Assembly: GCF_963259705.1 (NCBI RefSeq)
Contig: NC_081840.1
Span: 116,611,074-116,675,073 of the forward strand
Direction of reading: 5' to 3'
From: Myotis daubentonii
Taxonomy: Eukaryota; Chordata; Mammalia; Chiroptera; Vespertilionidae
DNA: 64,000 bases
The notes below the pieces were generated by a model. The model was not told the origin of the DNA, made no database searches, and was given only the letters and a program-made list of their open reading frames with translations. The translations under genes and the position numbers were made by a program. Within the stretch, counting starts at the first letter, position 1. Every line of letters starts with the position of its first letter. Shown here one piece after another: positions 1-9,075 of the stretch.

Positions 1-1373
1 CCCACTATAGACCCAGCTGGTCCTCACCACCAATTGGCCTGGAGGTCAATTCACCACAGTGACACCAATAGCAATCAAGGCTCAACTACAACAAGACTGT
101 ACACACAGACCACAAAGGGGTGCACCAAGAGTGTCCACCTCAGGTGATTGGGGAGGCTGAGCCACTGGCCCTATAGGACACCTACTATACAAGGCTACCT
201 TATCAACTCAAGGAGAGTCAGCAGCTACCCAATACATAGAAACAAACACAGAGAGGCAGCCAAAATGTGGAAACAAAGAAAAGTCACAAACGAAAGAAAT
301 GGAAGAAAGCAAACTATTGGATATAGCGTTCAAAAACCACAATTATAAGGTTACCCAAGAATCTTCTAGAACCTCCGAGGCACTTAGTGAGCCCTTCAAG
401 GATCTCAGTGAGAATGCAAAAAAGAAAAAAAAAGGCAAAAGGACCAGTCAGAAATTAAGCATACACTGACTGAAATAAAGAACAATATATAGAAATTCAA
501 CAGTAGACTGGAGGATCTCAAGAATCAAGTTAAAGATTTGAAATACGAGGAAGCAAAAAACACCCAACCAGAAGAACAAAAAGAAAAAAAGAATCTAAAA
601 ATATGAAGATAGTTGTAAGGAGCCTCTGGGACAACTTCAAGTGTACCAACATCTGAATTATGGGGGTGCCAGAAGAAGAGAGAGAGCAGGATATTGAAAA
701 CTTATTTGAGGAAAAAATGACAGAAAACTTACAAGTCCAGGAAGCACAGAGAACCCCAAACAAGAGGAATCCAAAGAGGACCACACCAAGACACATCATA
801 ATTAAAATGCCAAAGGCAAAAGACAAAGAGAGAATCTTAAAAGCAGCAAGAGAAAAACAGTTAGTTACCTACAAGGGAGTGCCTATAAGACTGTCAGCTG
901 ATTTCTCAACAGAAACTATGCAGGCCAGTAGGGAGTGTCAAGAAATATTCAAAGTGATGAATAGCAAGAACCTACAACCAAGATTACTCTACCCAGCAAA
1001 GCTATCATTTAGAATTGAAGGTCAGATAAAGCGTTTCCCAGACAAAAAAAAGCTAAAGGAGTTCATGACCACCATACCAATATTATATGAAATGCTAAAG
1101 GGTATTCTTTAATAAGAGGAAGAAGAAGTAAAAGGTAAAGACAAAAAATTATGAACAACAAAGTAACAACAAATACATATCTATCAACAAGTAAATCTAA
1201 AAATCAAATGAATAAAAAATTTGATGAACAGAATAAACTGGTGAATGGAATAGAATCAGGGGCATGGAAATGGAACAGACTGATGATACTCAGAAGAAAG
1301 GGGGTGTGGGGTGCGTAAAGAGATTACACAAAGATCTTATGTGTACATATGCATTACCTATGGACACAGACTG
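1..1373 (+). mobile_element. HAL1 (half-L1) non-LTR retrotransposon
   Basis: A LINE-1-like 5' untranslated region and an ORF1 are followed directly, after the ORF1 stop at 1110-1112, by an L1-type 3' tail: phrases such as 'aataaactggtgaatgg' and 'cctatggacacagac' near 1230-1370 match the 3' ends of the full L1s here. There is no endonuclease or reverse transcriptase ORF2 between them. That arrangement defines HAL1 elements, which borrow L1 machinery in trans. The left end may lie outside the window. The right end abuts a Helitron fragment with no clear A-tail. An L1 with ORF2 deleted after insertion is the alternative. Confidence 0.72.
299..1112 (+). pseudogene. HAL1 ORF1 (L1 ORF1p-like RNA-binding protein), frameshifted
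   Basis: ORF1p is the trimeric RNA-binding chaperone of L1-type elements. An ATG at 299 opens a frame (MEESKLLDIAF...) that breaks near the A-run at 420-431 and reaches a stop at about 470. A second stretch, 660-1112, is open for 150 codons. It carries the conserved core: an IIGVPEEE-like entry (here MGVPEEE), the TPRHIIIKMPKAKDKERILKAAREK segment of the RRM, and the C-terminal domain (LQPRLLYPAKLSFRIEG, KELMTTIPILYEMLKG-like). The coiled-coil between about 430 and 660 is damaged. It is broken and unlikely to be translated whole, although the RRM plus C-terminal half is unusually well kept. Confidence 0.75.
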
Positions 1374-1450
1374 CTAGAGGGCACAGGCCGGGCTGAGGGA
1401 TCCCCTCCGTCCCCCCTGAGTGCACAGATTTTTGTGCACCAGGCCTCTAG
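1374..1450 (+). mobile_element. Helitron 3'-terminal fragment
   Basis: Only the last 75 or so bases of a Helitron remain: the subterminal 'gagggcacaggccggg' motif, the hairpin gtgcacagatttttgtgcac, and the terminus ccaggcctCTAG ending at 1450. The same tail ends the complete Helitron at 45598-46015. The left part is missing where it meets the HAL1. Confidence 0.75.
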
Positions 1451-2158
1451 TATATATATAAATGCCTAAGCTACCAAAGACCGAACGACTGGCCGGCTGG
1501 TCACTATGAGGCACACTGACCACCAGTGGGCAGATGCTCAACGCAGGAGCTGCCCCATTGTGGTCAGTGTGCTCCCAAAGTGGTAGTGCTGCTTGGCTGA
1601 TGGACCAGTCCCAGCAGCCCACTGACCCGACGGCAACCACTCATTCCCTCAGTAGTCCCGCAGGTCCAATCTCTGGAGAGTGGGCCATGCACTGATGGAC
1701 TGGCACTGCCAGCACGATCCCCATAGCACTACAGGCCTTCTGGAAGTTGGCCTTGGGCACTGTGGCTGTTTCTCCTCCCTAGATGCTCCGCAAGGAAGAA
1801 ACATTATAAAAGCGACCAACAGCTGACTACTGACAACCAGTGTGAATGTCAGCGGGACTGATCCAGATCCCAGGCCTGAAAGGGTGTCCCACCACCAACC
1901 TGGAGGGCTGATTGCATTACAGTCCCCTCACCATCCTCAGGACAGTTGCCAGACACAGGGCTCATGGCTGGCAAGCACTGCTGTGGCAGCGCAAGCCTCT
2001 CATGATCAGGACAGACTGGGCGCATGCCCACGGCAGGCACAGCAGGTTCTGGGTGAGTGGGAGTGGCAGGCGGTGTTGGACTACCAGTTTTCGCCCAATC
2101 CCCACAGGCCACGATGAGGGACCCCACCCATGCATGAATTTGTGCACTGGGTCTGTAG
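1451..2158 (+). mobile_element. Non-autonomous Helitron
   Basis: It begins with a TA-rich 5' end and the subfamily motif 'gaccaccagtgggcagatgctcaacgc', and ends with a degenerate hairpin (tgcatgaatttgtgcactgg) and GTAG, a mutated CTAG, at 2158. The 5' part matches the small complete Helitron at 61694-62009. The short open frames inside (for example 1842-2117) overlap on both strands and are not genes. It directly follows the preceding Helitron tail. Confidence 0.75.
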
Positions 2159-3012
2159 TAAATTTATAAAATGTACAGAAAATGTTCTTGCTTGATAATA
2201 AATATTATTTTTGTGCTGAGGTTTAGTGAATTATGTTAGCTCTAAATTATAAGGCATGATTTTAAAGCAGAGAAAAAATTGAGCATGATTCTTGTTACTA
2301 CCAAGATATTTAAGAGTATTTAATTTACTTTTAAATTTTGGGTACAAAGTATATCAATCAAGTGAACGTTCTTTCTCACCAAGTTTAAATACATCATTTT
2401 GGACATAAAATAAGCATATGTGTTTTCTTAAATAACTTTCACACAGAAAAATTTTAATTTACCTTTGCTTTTTATAGGGCAAATAAAAATTAAACAAAAT
2501 AGAAAGCAAATATAGCAAGTGAACCAAGATAATAACAGACTTGTTATCAAATGTAATCAGTTTTTACAAAGGCTTAATGATATTATACTCATTAAACTAG
2601 AAAAACTAGGTAAAGTATTAAAATCACTAAGTTATAATCAGTGTGGTTCTCAAGAGACTGAGAGAGTGAATAAGCCTCTATTGGCTGCAAACCACAACCT
2701 TCAGATTCTAAGTAAATGGCCCATGCCAACCACCACTTCCCCAATTCTGCAGGGAGCTATAACTGAAGCACTGGCACTGCCTTGCTGCAGTTTAATGACC
2801 AAATGGCCATTTATAAGAAAAAAACAACTTATCAGTGATTAATATAGGTAACCTTTTATAAATCTTAAGACTAATAAACAAAAACAGCTAAGGTGCAGTT
2901 AATTAAATTAATAATTAATTTAATTTCTTGTTATATTATAATTACATTGATACTTTATACCTATACATACGTACAGGTCCAAATATCCCAATATGATATG
3001 TATTGAGTATAG
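2159..3012 (+). other. AT-rich stretch without recognised features
   Basis: Mostly AT-rich unique-looking DNA. An open frame at 2519-2842 (107 codons) has no recognisable domain, poor protein-like composition and no supporting context, so it is not called as a gene. Confidence 0.5.
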
Positions 3013-3438
3013 TAGGCAGAATAATGTCCCCCAAAGATGTATATGTTCAAATCTCCTGAATCTGGGAATGTTATACTACATGACAAGTATAATAATTCCG
3101 CCTTGCAAATTAAATTGAGGTTGCTAATCAACTGATTATCCTGGATTGTCCTGTGAGACCAATGTAATTTCAAGGCTCCATAAATAGGGAATAGGGAGAC
3201 AAAAGATATAGAAGTTGAGAGATAGGATCAGGATCTTGAGAAAGACTCAACTGACTATTGCTTTCAGGCTTTTAATATGAAAAGAGCCACAAGCCAAGGA
3301 GTGAGTACAGCCTGTAGAAACTAAGAAAGGCAAGAAAACTGATTTTCTCTTAGACGCTACAGGAAGGAACACAGCCCTGCCAATTTGACTTTAGTCCAGT
3401 GAGACCAATGTGGACATCTGAGCTCCAGAAATATAATA
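3013..3438 (+). mobile_element. Old MaLR/ERVL-class LTR, left part
   Basis: The text 'ggcagaataatgtcccccaaagatg', 'attatcctggattgtcctgtgagaccaatgtaat' and 'gaaggaacacagccctgcc' belongs to a common ancient mammalian LTR family of the MLT type. The exact subfamily cannot be fixed by eye. It stops at the Helitron at 3439 and resumes at 3924. Confidence 0.6.
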
Positions 3439-3823
3439 CTAGAGGCCTGGTGCATGAATTCGTGCATGGGTGGGGTCTATTGGGCCCAACTGATTGGGGC
3501 TAATAGGCGGCTGGCCAGGGGGAGGGGCTGTGGGGAGGTGGGCTGGCTAGCCCTGTCCCCGATTGGGGTGGGGGAGTGTTCTGGGGTGCGGCTGGCAGGG
3601 AGGAGGGTCCGCAGAAGTTGAGACAGCCGGCTCCACCCCCAATTGGGATGTAGAGGTGACTGGGTGTGGGGCTGGCTGGGATAGGGGCTGTGAGAGGTTG
3701 GCCAGCCAGCCCCACCCAAAATCGGGCCAGTTGGCCAGCCACAGTGCACATCATAGGGAACAGTTGTTCTGGTCCTTCTGGTCATTCCAGTCTTTCTAGT
3801 CATTCCAGTCTTTCTGGTCGCTT

Positions 3824-3830
<7 letters not shown>
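3439..3830 (-). mobile_element. Non-autonomous Helitron inside the old LTR
   Basis: Reads on the minus strand. The 3' end is the CTAG at 3439-3442 with a hairpin (gtgcatgaattcgtgca). The 5' end dissolves into the TA microsatellite after 3826. Near the 5' end a roughly 22-bp unit (accagaaagactggaatgac) is partly repeated. Confidence 0.8.
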
Positions 3831-3874
<44 letters not shown>

Positions 3875-3922
3875 GATTGATAGATGATAGATGGATGGAT
3901 AGATAGATAGATAGATAGATAT
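3826..3922. repeat. (TA)n followed by (GATA)n/(GATG)n microsatellite
   Basis: A pure TA run at the Helitron 5' end passes into gatagatggatggatagatagata. It separates the Helitron from the resumed LTR. Confidence 0.95.
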
Positions 3923-3923
3923 T

Positions 3924-3979
3924 TGTTTTAAGCCAATAGGTTGTGGTAATTTGTTATAGCTGCAGTAAGAAACTAATAT
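3924..3979 (+). mobile_element. Old MaLR/ERVL-class LTR, right part
   Basis: 'tgttttaagccaataggttgtggtaatttgttatagctgcagtaagaaactaata' is the usual 3' end of the LTR that breaks off at 3438, so the two pieces are one element. Confidence 0.6.
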
Positions 3980-4265
3980 AGATTGATAGATATTTTTGAA
4001 ATATTTTATAATAATCTTATTATCAAAGGTAAAACATGAATTTGTGAAAACATCTTTCTTTAAGAACTGGCCATGTACATGATAAAAGACACTAATGTAT
4101 CTTCAACATGAATATGGTACATCAGAAATAAATATGTGAACCTTGATAATTTTTAAACTGCTTGGTTGTGGGCATTTTAAAGATAAATTAGCTTATCTTG
4201 AATATTGTTCTTTCTTTGAAAATATGTAATGATTTTATAACTAGATGTGTTTATATATTTATATT

Positions 4266-4837
4266 TCTTATATAATAAATGGCTAATATAGAAATAGACC
4301 AAACGGCAGAACAACCAAACAACCAAGCAACCTGTGGCTATGACATGCGCTGGCCACCAGGGGGCGTGTGTGGAACATAATGGGCGTTGGCCATGGCAGG
4401 ATGGTGGAGCAGGTGAATGGGGGCACCAGACCAAGGCAGGCACCGGGCTCTGTCATCAGGGCGAACCTCTGGTGGTTACTGAAAATATTTTGCTCCTACA
4501 TGCTGTGGTCCTGCCTGGTGTTTCACACCTACTGCTGGTGCTGGAGCCTTTTCTCACACCTGCTGCTGGTGCCCAGCGCCAGTCCCACTCATACCCATTG
4601 CTGGCCCCAGCCCCAATTGCTCCACGCCATCAGTGGGTGCAAGCAGAGCCAGTGCCATCAGAGTGTGGGAGTAGTGGCAGGGGGAGTGGCGCCGCTGACA
4701 GACAGAGGAACAGGGCCATGGCAGGAGGGACCAGGCAGGGGCATGGAGGATAGGCCAAGACCCACCCCTGTGCTTACCACAGCCTCGTGGCCCACAGTTC
4801 CTTTCAAGGTGTACGAATCCATGCACTGGGCTGTTAG
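4266..4837 (+). mobile_element. Non-autonomous Helitron
   Basis: The 5' end is TC at 4266 (TCTTATATAATAAATGGC), followed by the motif 'tatgacatgcgctggccaccaggggg'. The 3' end is a degraded hairpin (gtgtacgaatccatgcac) and ctgttAG at 4837. The open frames inside (4334-4753, 4368-4874) overlap in several frames and are not genes. Confidence 0.78.
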
Positions 4838-4843
4838 TATAGA

Positions 4844-5340
4844 GTTCCCCAGTGCACAGATTCATGCACCTTGAAAGGAAATTAATTAGAAAGTGGCCAA
4901 TGGGTCAGGACTGGGCAAGATGGGCTGGACACGCCCTGGAGCCAACCTCCCGCAGCACCTCTCCAGCCAGCTGCAGCTGGGGCAGTGCCACAGCTTAAAG
5001 GGTGTCTGCAAAGTGAGTGGGGTCCCTCCATCAAGTGGGGTACTTCAGCCTGGTCTGTGAGAATTAGGCCAAAACTGGCTCTCCAACATCCCCTGAGGGA
5101 TCCCAGATTGTGAGATGGAGGTTCTCGGGTGACACACCCCAGAATTAGGCTCCCTCCTCTCTGTTTCCGGGGTGCGTCACCCGAGAACTGCCACTGCTGA
5201 GTCACCACAGCTCAGCAGCCAGCATTGAGCATCTACCCACTGGTGGTCAGTGTGCATCATGGCTACTGGTCAAAGCATCTGTCCCCTGGTGGTCATTGCA
5301 TGTCATTGCTGCTGGTTGGATGGTCAGATGCTTGCTTAGC
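4844..5340 (-). mobile_element. Non-autonomous Helitron, tail-to-tail with the preceding one
   Basis: On the minus strand the 5' part has the Helitron motif 'gaccaccaggggacagatgc' (twice, near 5235-5310). The 3' hairpin (gtgcatgaatctgtgcac) lies at about 4850-4870. It shares the cctttcaaggtg subterminal sequence with its neighbour, so the two 3' ends face each other. Confidence 0.75.
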
Positions 5341-5362
5341 CATATATATATATATATATATA
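5341..5362. repeat. (TA)n microsatellite at a Helitron junction
   Basis: A short pure TA run between the 5' end of one minus-strand Helitron and the 3' CTAG of the next. Confidence 0.9.
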
Positions 5363-6377
5363 CTAGAGGCCTGGTACACAAAAATTTGTGCACTCACGGA
5401 GGGGAAGAGTGGGGTCCCTCAGCCTGGCCTGTGCCCTCTCGCAGTCTGGGACCCCTCGGGAGATAACGCCCTGCTGGCTTAGGCCTGCTCTCGGGTGGCA
5501 GAGGGCAGGCCCAATCTGTAAGGGGCAGCCCCTGGTCGGGCTCAGAGCAGGGCCAATTGGGGAGTTGGGGCGCCGCCCCCTGTCATGCACAGAGCAGGGC
5601 AGATTGGGAGGTTGCGATGCCACCCTCAGTCACGCTCAGGGTAGGGCTGATTGGGGGGTTGGGGCACCGCCCCCTGTCACACTCAAGGCAGGGTCGATGG
5701 GGAGGTTGTGGCACCACCACCAGTCATGCACAGAGCAGGGCCAATCAGGGGGTTGAGGTGCTGCCCCCTGTCACGCACAGAGCAGGGCCCATCAGGGGGG
5801 TTGGGGCTCCTTACCCTGTCACTCACAGAGCAGGGTTGATCAGGGGGTTGGGGAGCTCCCCCCTGTCATGCACAGAGCAGGGCCAATCAGGGGGTTGAAG
5901 AGCTCCCCACTGTCACTCACAGAGTAAGGCCTATAGGGGAGTTGGGGCACCACCCTGTCATACAAAGAGCAGGGCCAATCAGGGGGTTGGGGTGCCGCCA
6001 CTCTCACCCTCAGGGCAGGGCCAATGGGGAGGTTATGGCTCTACCCTGTCACACACAGAGCAGGGCCCGTGGGGGAGGGGGGCGGTTGGGGTGCTGCACT
6101 CTGTCACACACAGAGCCGCAGGGTGATCAGGGGGTTGGGGAGCTCCCCCCTATCAGGCAGAGAACAGGGCTGATCAGGAGGTTGGGGTGCCTTCCCCTGT
6201 CACACACAGAGCAGGGTGGATAGGGAGGTTGTTGCCCCGCCCCCTGTCACACACAGAGCCACAGGGCAATCAGGGGGTTTGGGCGCTGCCCCCTGTCACG
6301 CTGATACTGGTGCCGGGAGGCCTCGTGGCTTCGCTGATCCCGGTGCTGGGAGGCATATTACCCTTTTACTATGTAGG
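5363..6377 (-). mobile_element. Helitron carrying an internal minisatellite
   Basis: The 3' end is CTAG at 5363-5366 with a hairpin (gtacacaaaaatttgtgcac). The 5' end, read on the minus strand as CCTACATAGTAAAAGGGTAATATG, ends at 6377. Most of the interior is a tandem array. Overlapping open frames across the array are by-products of a repeat unit with few stops. Confidence 0.82.
5540..6310. repeat. Minisatellite, about 47-bp unit, roughly 16 copies
   Basis: Diverged units of the form cagagcagggccaatcaggg + ggttggggtgctgccccctgtcacgca repeat head to tail. Unit length varies by a few bases. It is confined to one Helitron. It is not a CRISPR array: there are no unique spacers and the whole unit repeats. 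Confidence 0.85.
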
Positions 6378-7013
6378 GTAGAGGCCTGGTGCACAGGTGG
6401 GTGCCAGCTGGTTTGCCCTGTAGGGTGTCCTGGATCAGGGTGGGGGTCCCCACTGGGGTGCCTGGCCAGCCTGGGTGAGGGGATGATGGCTGTTTGCAGC
6501 TGTTCACACACCCTTCAGTGTGGGGTCCCCACTGGGGTGCCTGGCCAGTCTGGGTGAGGGGCTGAGGGCTGTTTTCAGGCTGGCGGGTGACTGAAGCTCC
6601 GAACTGCTCTTTTTTTTCTTTTTCTTTTTTATTCTGGGCCAACTTTAGCTCTGGCTCCAGCTCTGAGGCCTCTGCTGCTGAAAGCAGGTATCTGGTTTGT
6701 TTGGGTTCTATAATCGAAACAATGTATAACTCCAACTCTGAGATCCCGGCTCGCTGAAAGCAGGTTTCTGTGGTTTTCTTTAGCTTCTGTATTTGTTACA
6801 ATGCTTCAAACTGCAGGCTCAGAGGCTGGCAAGGCAGGCGGGGAACATTGGTTTCCTCCGTCACTGAAGCAAGCAAGCCTCATCTTAGTTTCAAGCTGCC
6901 TGGCTGCCGGCTGCGATCTTGGCTGGCAGTTAATTTGCATATCGCCCTGATTAGCCAATGGGAAGGGTAGCGGTCATACGCTAATTACCATGTTTCTCTT
7001 TTATTAGATAGGA
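6378..7013 (-). mobile_element. Non-autonomous Helitron
   Basis: The 3' end is GTAG (mutated CTAG) at 6378 followed by the aggcctggtgcac half of the hairpin. The 5' end, TCCTATCTAATAAAAGAG, is at 7013, with the subterminal 'ggctaatcagggcgatatgc'. Two diverged units of about 78 bp lie at 6645-6803 (each with gctgaaagcaggt). The same subfamily appears on the plus strand at 44977-45593. Confidence 0.82.
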
Positions 7014-7025
7014 GATATATATATA

Positions 7026-7567
7026 TTAGAGGCTGGGTGCATGAAATTCATGCACAAGGCACAAGGGTGGGGGTTCCCTCAGCCCAGTCTGCACCCTCTC
7101 CAATCCAGGGCCCCTCGAGGGATGTCTGACTGCCGGTTTAGGCCCGATCCTGAGTATGGGCCTAAACAAGAAGTTGGACATCTCTCTCACAATCCTGGAC
7201 CACTGGTTTCTAATCGTTCACCTGCCTGCCTGCCTTGTTGCCCCTAACTGCATCCCTGCTGGCCTGATCAGCCCTCACTGACTCTGTGTGCAAGCCTAAT
7301 CACCCTTAGTTACCCGCCCACTGTCAGCCAGGTCTCCCCCAACTACCCCCGCCCTGCCGGCCTGGTCACTCCTAACTGCCCCCCTTGCCGACCCGATCGC
7401 CCCTCACGCCCCCCTCCCCCATTAGCCACATAACCCCACATAGCCTGCTGTTCAGTTGTTTGCTTGTTCCCTCACTAACTCCCCTGCTGGCCTGGTCATA
7501 GGTAGCAATTTTGTGAGAGCGTGAGGGTTAATTTTCATAGTACCATTTATTAATTTATTATATAGGA
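7026..7567 (-). mobile_element. Non-autonomous Helitron, CCTGCCTG-rich subfamily
   Basis: The 3' end is TTAG (mutated CTAG) at 7026 with a gtgcatgaaattcatgcac hairpin. The 5' end is the reverse complement of TCCTATATAATAAA, ending at 7567. The interior has repeated 'gcctggtcn-cccctaactgc' units. Confidence 0.8.
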
Positions 7568-8096
7568 CTAGAGAACCGGTGCACAAAATTCATACCTGAG
7601 GGGAGGTCCCTTAGCCCAGCCTGCACCCTTTCCAATCTGGGACCCCTTGAAGGATGTGACTGCCTATCACAATCCAGGATTGCTGGCTCTTAACTGCTCA
7701 CCTGCCTGCCTGCCTGCCTGATTGCCCCTAACCCCTCTGCCTGCCTGCCTGATCGCCTCTAACCACGTCTGCCTGCCTGATCACCCCTAACTGCTCCCCT
7801 GCTGGCCTGATCATCCCTAACTGCCTCTGTCTTGCCCCTCACCTGGGACCCAGGCTTCCCTCCCTCTGGCCAGCTGCAGGCCCCCAGGACCCAGGCCAGC
7901 TTCACCCGGGCTGCAGCCGCAGGCTCCCAGGACCACGGGGCAGGCAGCTTGTCCCTCTCCCAGGCTGTAGCCTGGCTGGTCCCCATTCCTCTCTCCCCAG
8001 TGTTGAGTGTTTGAGCAGTTACAGTGTGATGATGTGAGAGCGTGACAATATGAGGTTGTGATGACTATTTGCATATTAGCTCTTTATTATATAGGA
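7568..8096 (-). mobile_element. Non-autonomous Helitron, CCTGCCTG-rich subfamily
   Basis: It starts with CTAG at 7568, exactly where the previous element ends. It has repeated cctgcctgcctgatcgcc units and a 5' end of the TCCTATATAATAAAG type at 8096. The 3' hairpin is degraded. Confidence 0.82.
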
Positions 8097-8343
8097 CTAG
8101 AGGCCTGATACATGAAATTTGTGCAAGAGTAGGCCTTCCTTTCCCCAGCTGCTGGCACTGGCTTCCTTCTGGCACCCGGGACCTGGGCTTCCCTCCAGCA
8201 CCTGGGACCTGGGCTTCCCTCCGGCTGCCAGCAGGCACCTCGGACACAGGCTTCCCTTGCAGGCCAGCTTCATCTGGAAGGACATAAGGACAGCCAGAAT
8301 GATGTCTGGTCTAATTAGCATATTCTGCTTTTATTATTATAGA
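8097..8343 (-). mobile_element. Short non-autonomous Helitron
   Basis: The 3' CTAG at 8097 is contiguous with the preceding element. The hairpin is tacatgaaatttgtgca. The 5' end TCTATAATAATAAAAGCAG ends at 8343. 'cacctgggacctgggcttccctcc' is repeated inside. Confidence 0.82.
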
Positions 8344-9075
8344 CTAGGGGCCCAGTGCACGAAATTCGTGCACTGGGTGTGTGGGGGGGAGTGTCCCTCA
8401 GCCCAGCCTGCCCCCTCTCACATACTGGGAGCCCTCAGGCGTTGACCCCCATCACCCTCCAATCGCAGGATCGGCCCCTTGCCCAGGCCTGACGCCTCTG
8501 GCCTAGGCACCCGGCCTGGGCAGCGGGGACCTGCAGTGGCAGTGGGGGGTGCAGCGATCGCACGGGCTCCGCCCCTGCCCCTGCAGGACGCCTCTGGCTG
8601 AGGCGTCCGGCCCGGGCAGCGGGGACCCACAGCTGCAGCGGCCCCGCGATCGTGGGCTCCGCTTTAGGCCCAGGCAAGGGACCCCTAGCTCCCGGGACTG
8701 CCAGCTTCGACCGTGCCCAGCTCCCATCGCTGGCTCCACCCCTACTTCCTGCTATCACTGGCCAGGGCGGAAAAGGCACCTGATTCTCCCATCATGGCTG
8801 GGGGGCAGGGCAAAGGCGGCACCAGGGCCGCCTTTGCCCTGCCCCCCAGCTCTTAGCTCCCCCCTGGGTTTCTGATCACTGTCAGTGGCAGGGGGCTTCT
8901 TCCTGCTTTCCCTTTCGCCTCCCTGCTTTGTGCCTACATATGCAAATTAACCGCCATCTTGTTGACAGTTAACTGCCAATCTTAGTTGGCAGTTAATTTG
9001 CATATAGCCCTGATTAGCCAATGAAAAGGGTATCGTCGTACACCAATTACCATTTTTCTCTTTTATTAGTGTTGA
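8344..9075 (-). mobile_element. GC-rich young Helitron, shorter sister of 59849-60891
   Basis: CTAG at 8344-8347 leads into a perfect hairpin with 13-bp arms (cccagtgcacgaa/ttcgtgcactggg). The 5' end lies at about 9075, with subterminal 'ggctaatcagggctatatgc'. The first 150 bases and the last 450 or so are nearly identical to 59849-60891, but about 300 bp of interior is absent here. The open frames (8435-8779, 8549-8875 and others) overlap in many frames and reflect GC-rich DNA with few stops. Confidence 0.88.
8797..8850. repeat. Perfect 24-bp inverted repeat (hairpin) inside Helitron
   Basis: Arm 8797-8820 (starts gctggggggcaggg, ends aaggcggc) and arm 8827-8850 are exact reverse complements around a 6-base loop (accagg). 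It is distinct from the 3' terminal hairpin and is retained in the sister Helitron. Confidence 0.9.

Noticed and set aside
2519..2842. 107-codon open frame
   Set aside because: No recognisable domain, no upstream or downstream exon or retrocopy signal, within chance expectation for the window.
4334..4874. Open frames of 139 and 168 codons on the plus strand
   Set aside because: They lie inside a GC-rich Helitron, overlap in several frames on both strands, and show no domain.
5388..6223. Repetitive 'protein' frames of 90-120 codons
   Set aside because: They are translations of the 47-bp minisatellite in a Helitron, and several frames are open at once.
5540..6310. Possible CRISPR-like array
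   Set aside because: The whole unit repeats with no unique spacers, the host is a mammal, and the array lies within a transposon.
8344..8880. GC-rich CpG-containing block as a CpG island promoter
   Set aside because: The same sequence recurs at 59849-60891 and is the body of a Helitron. There is no adjacent gene.
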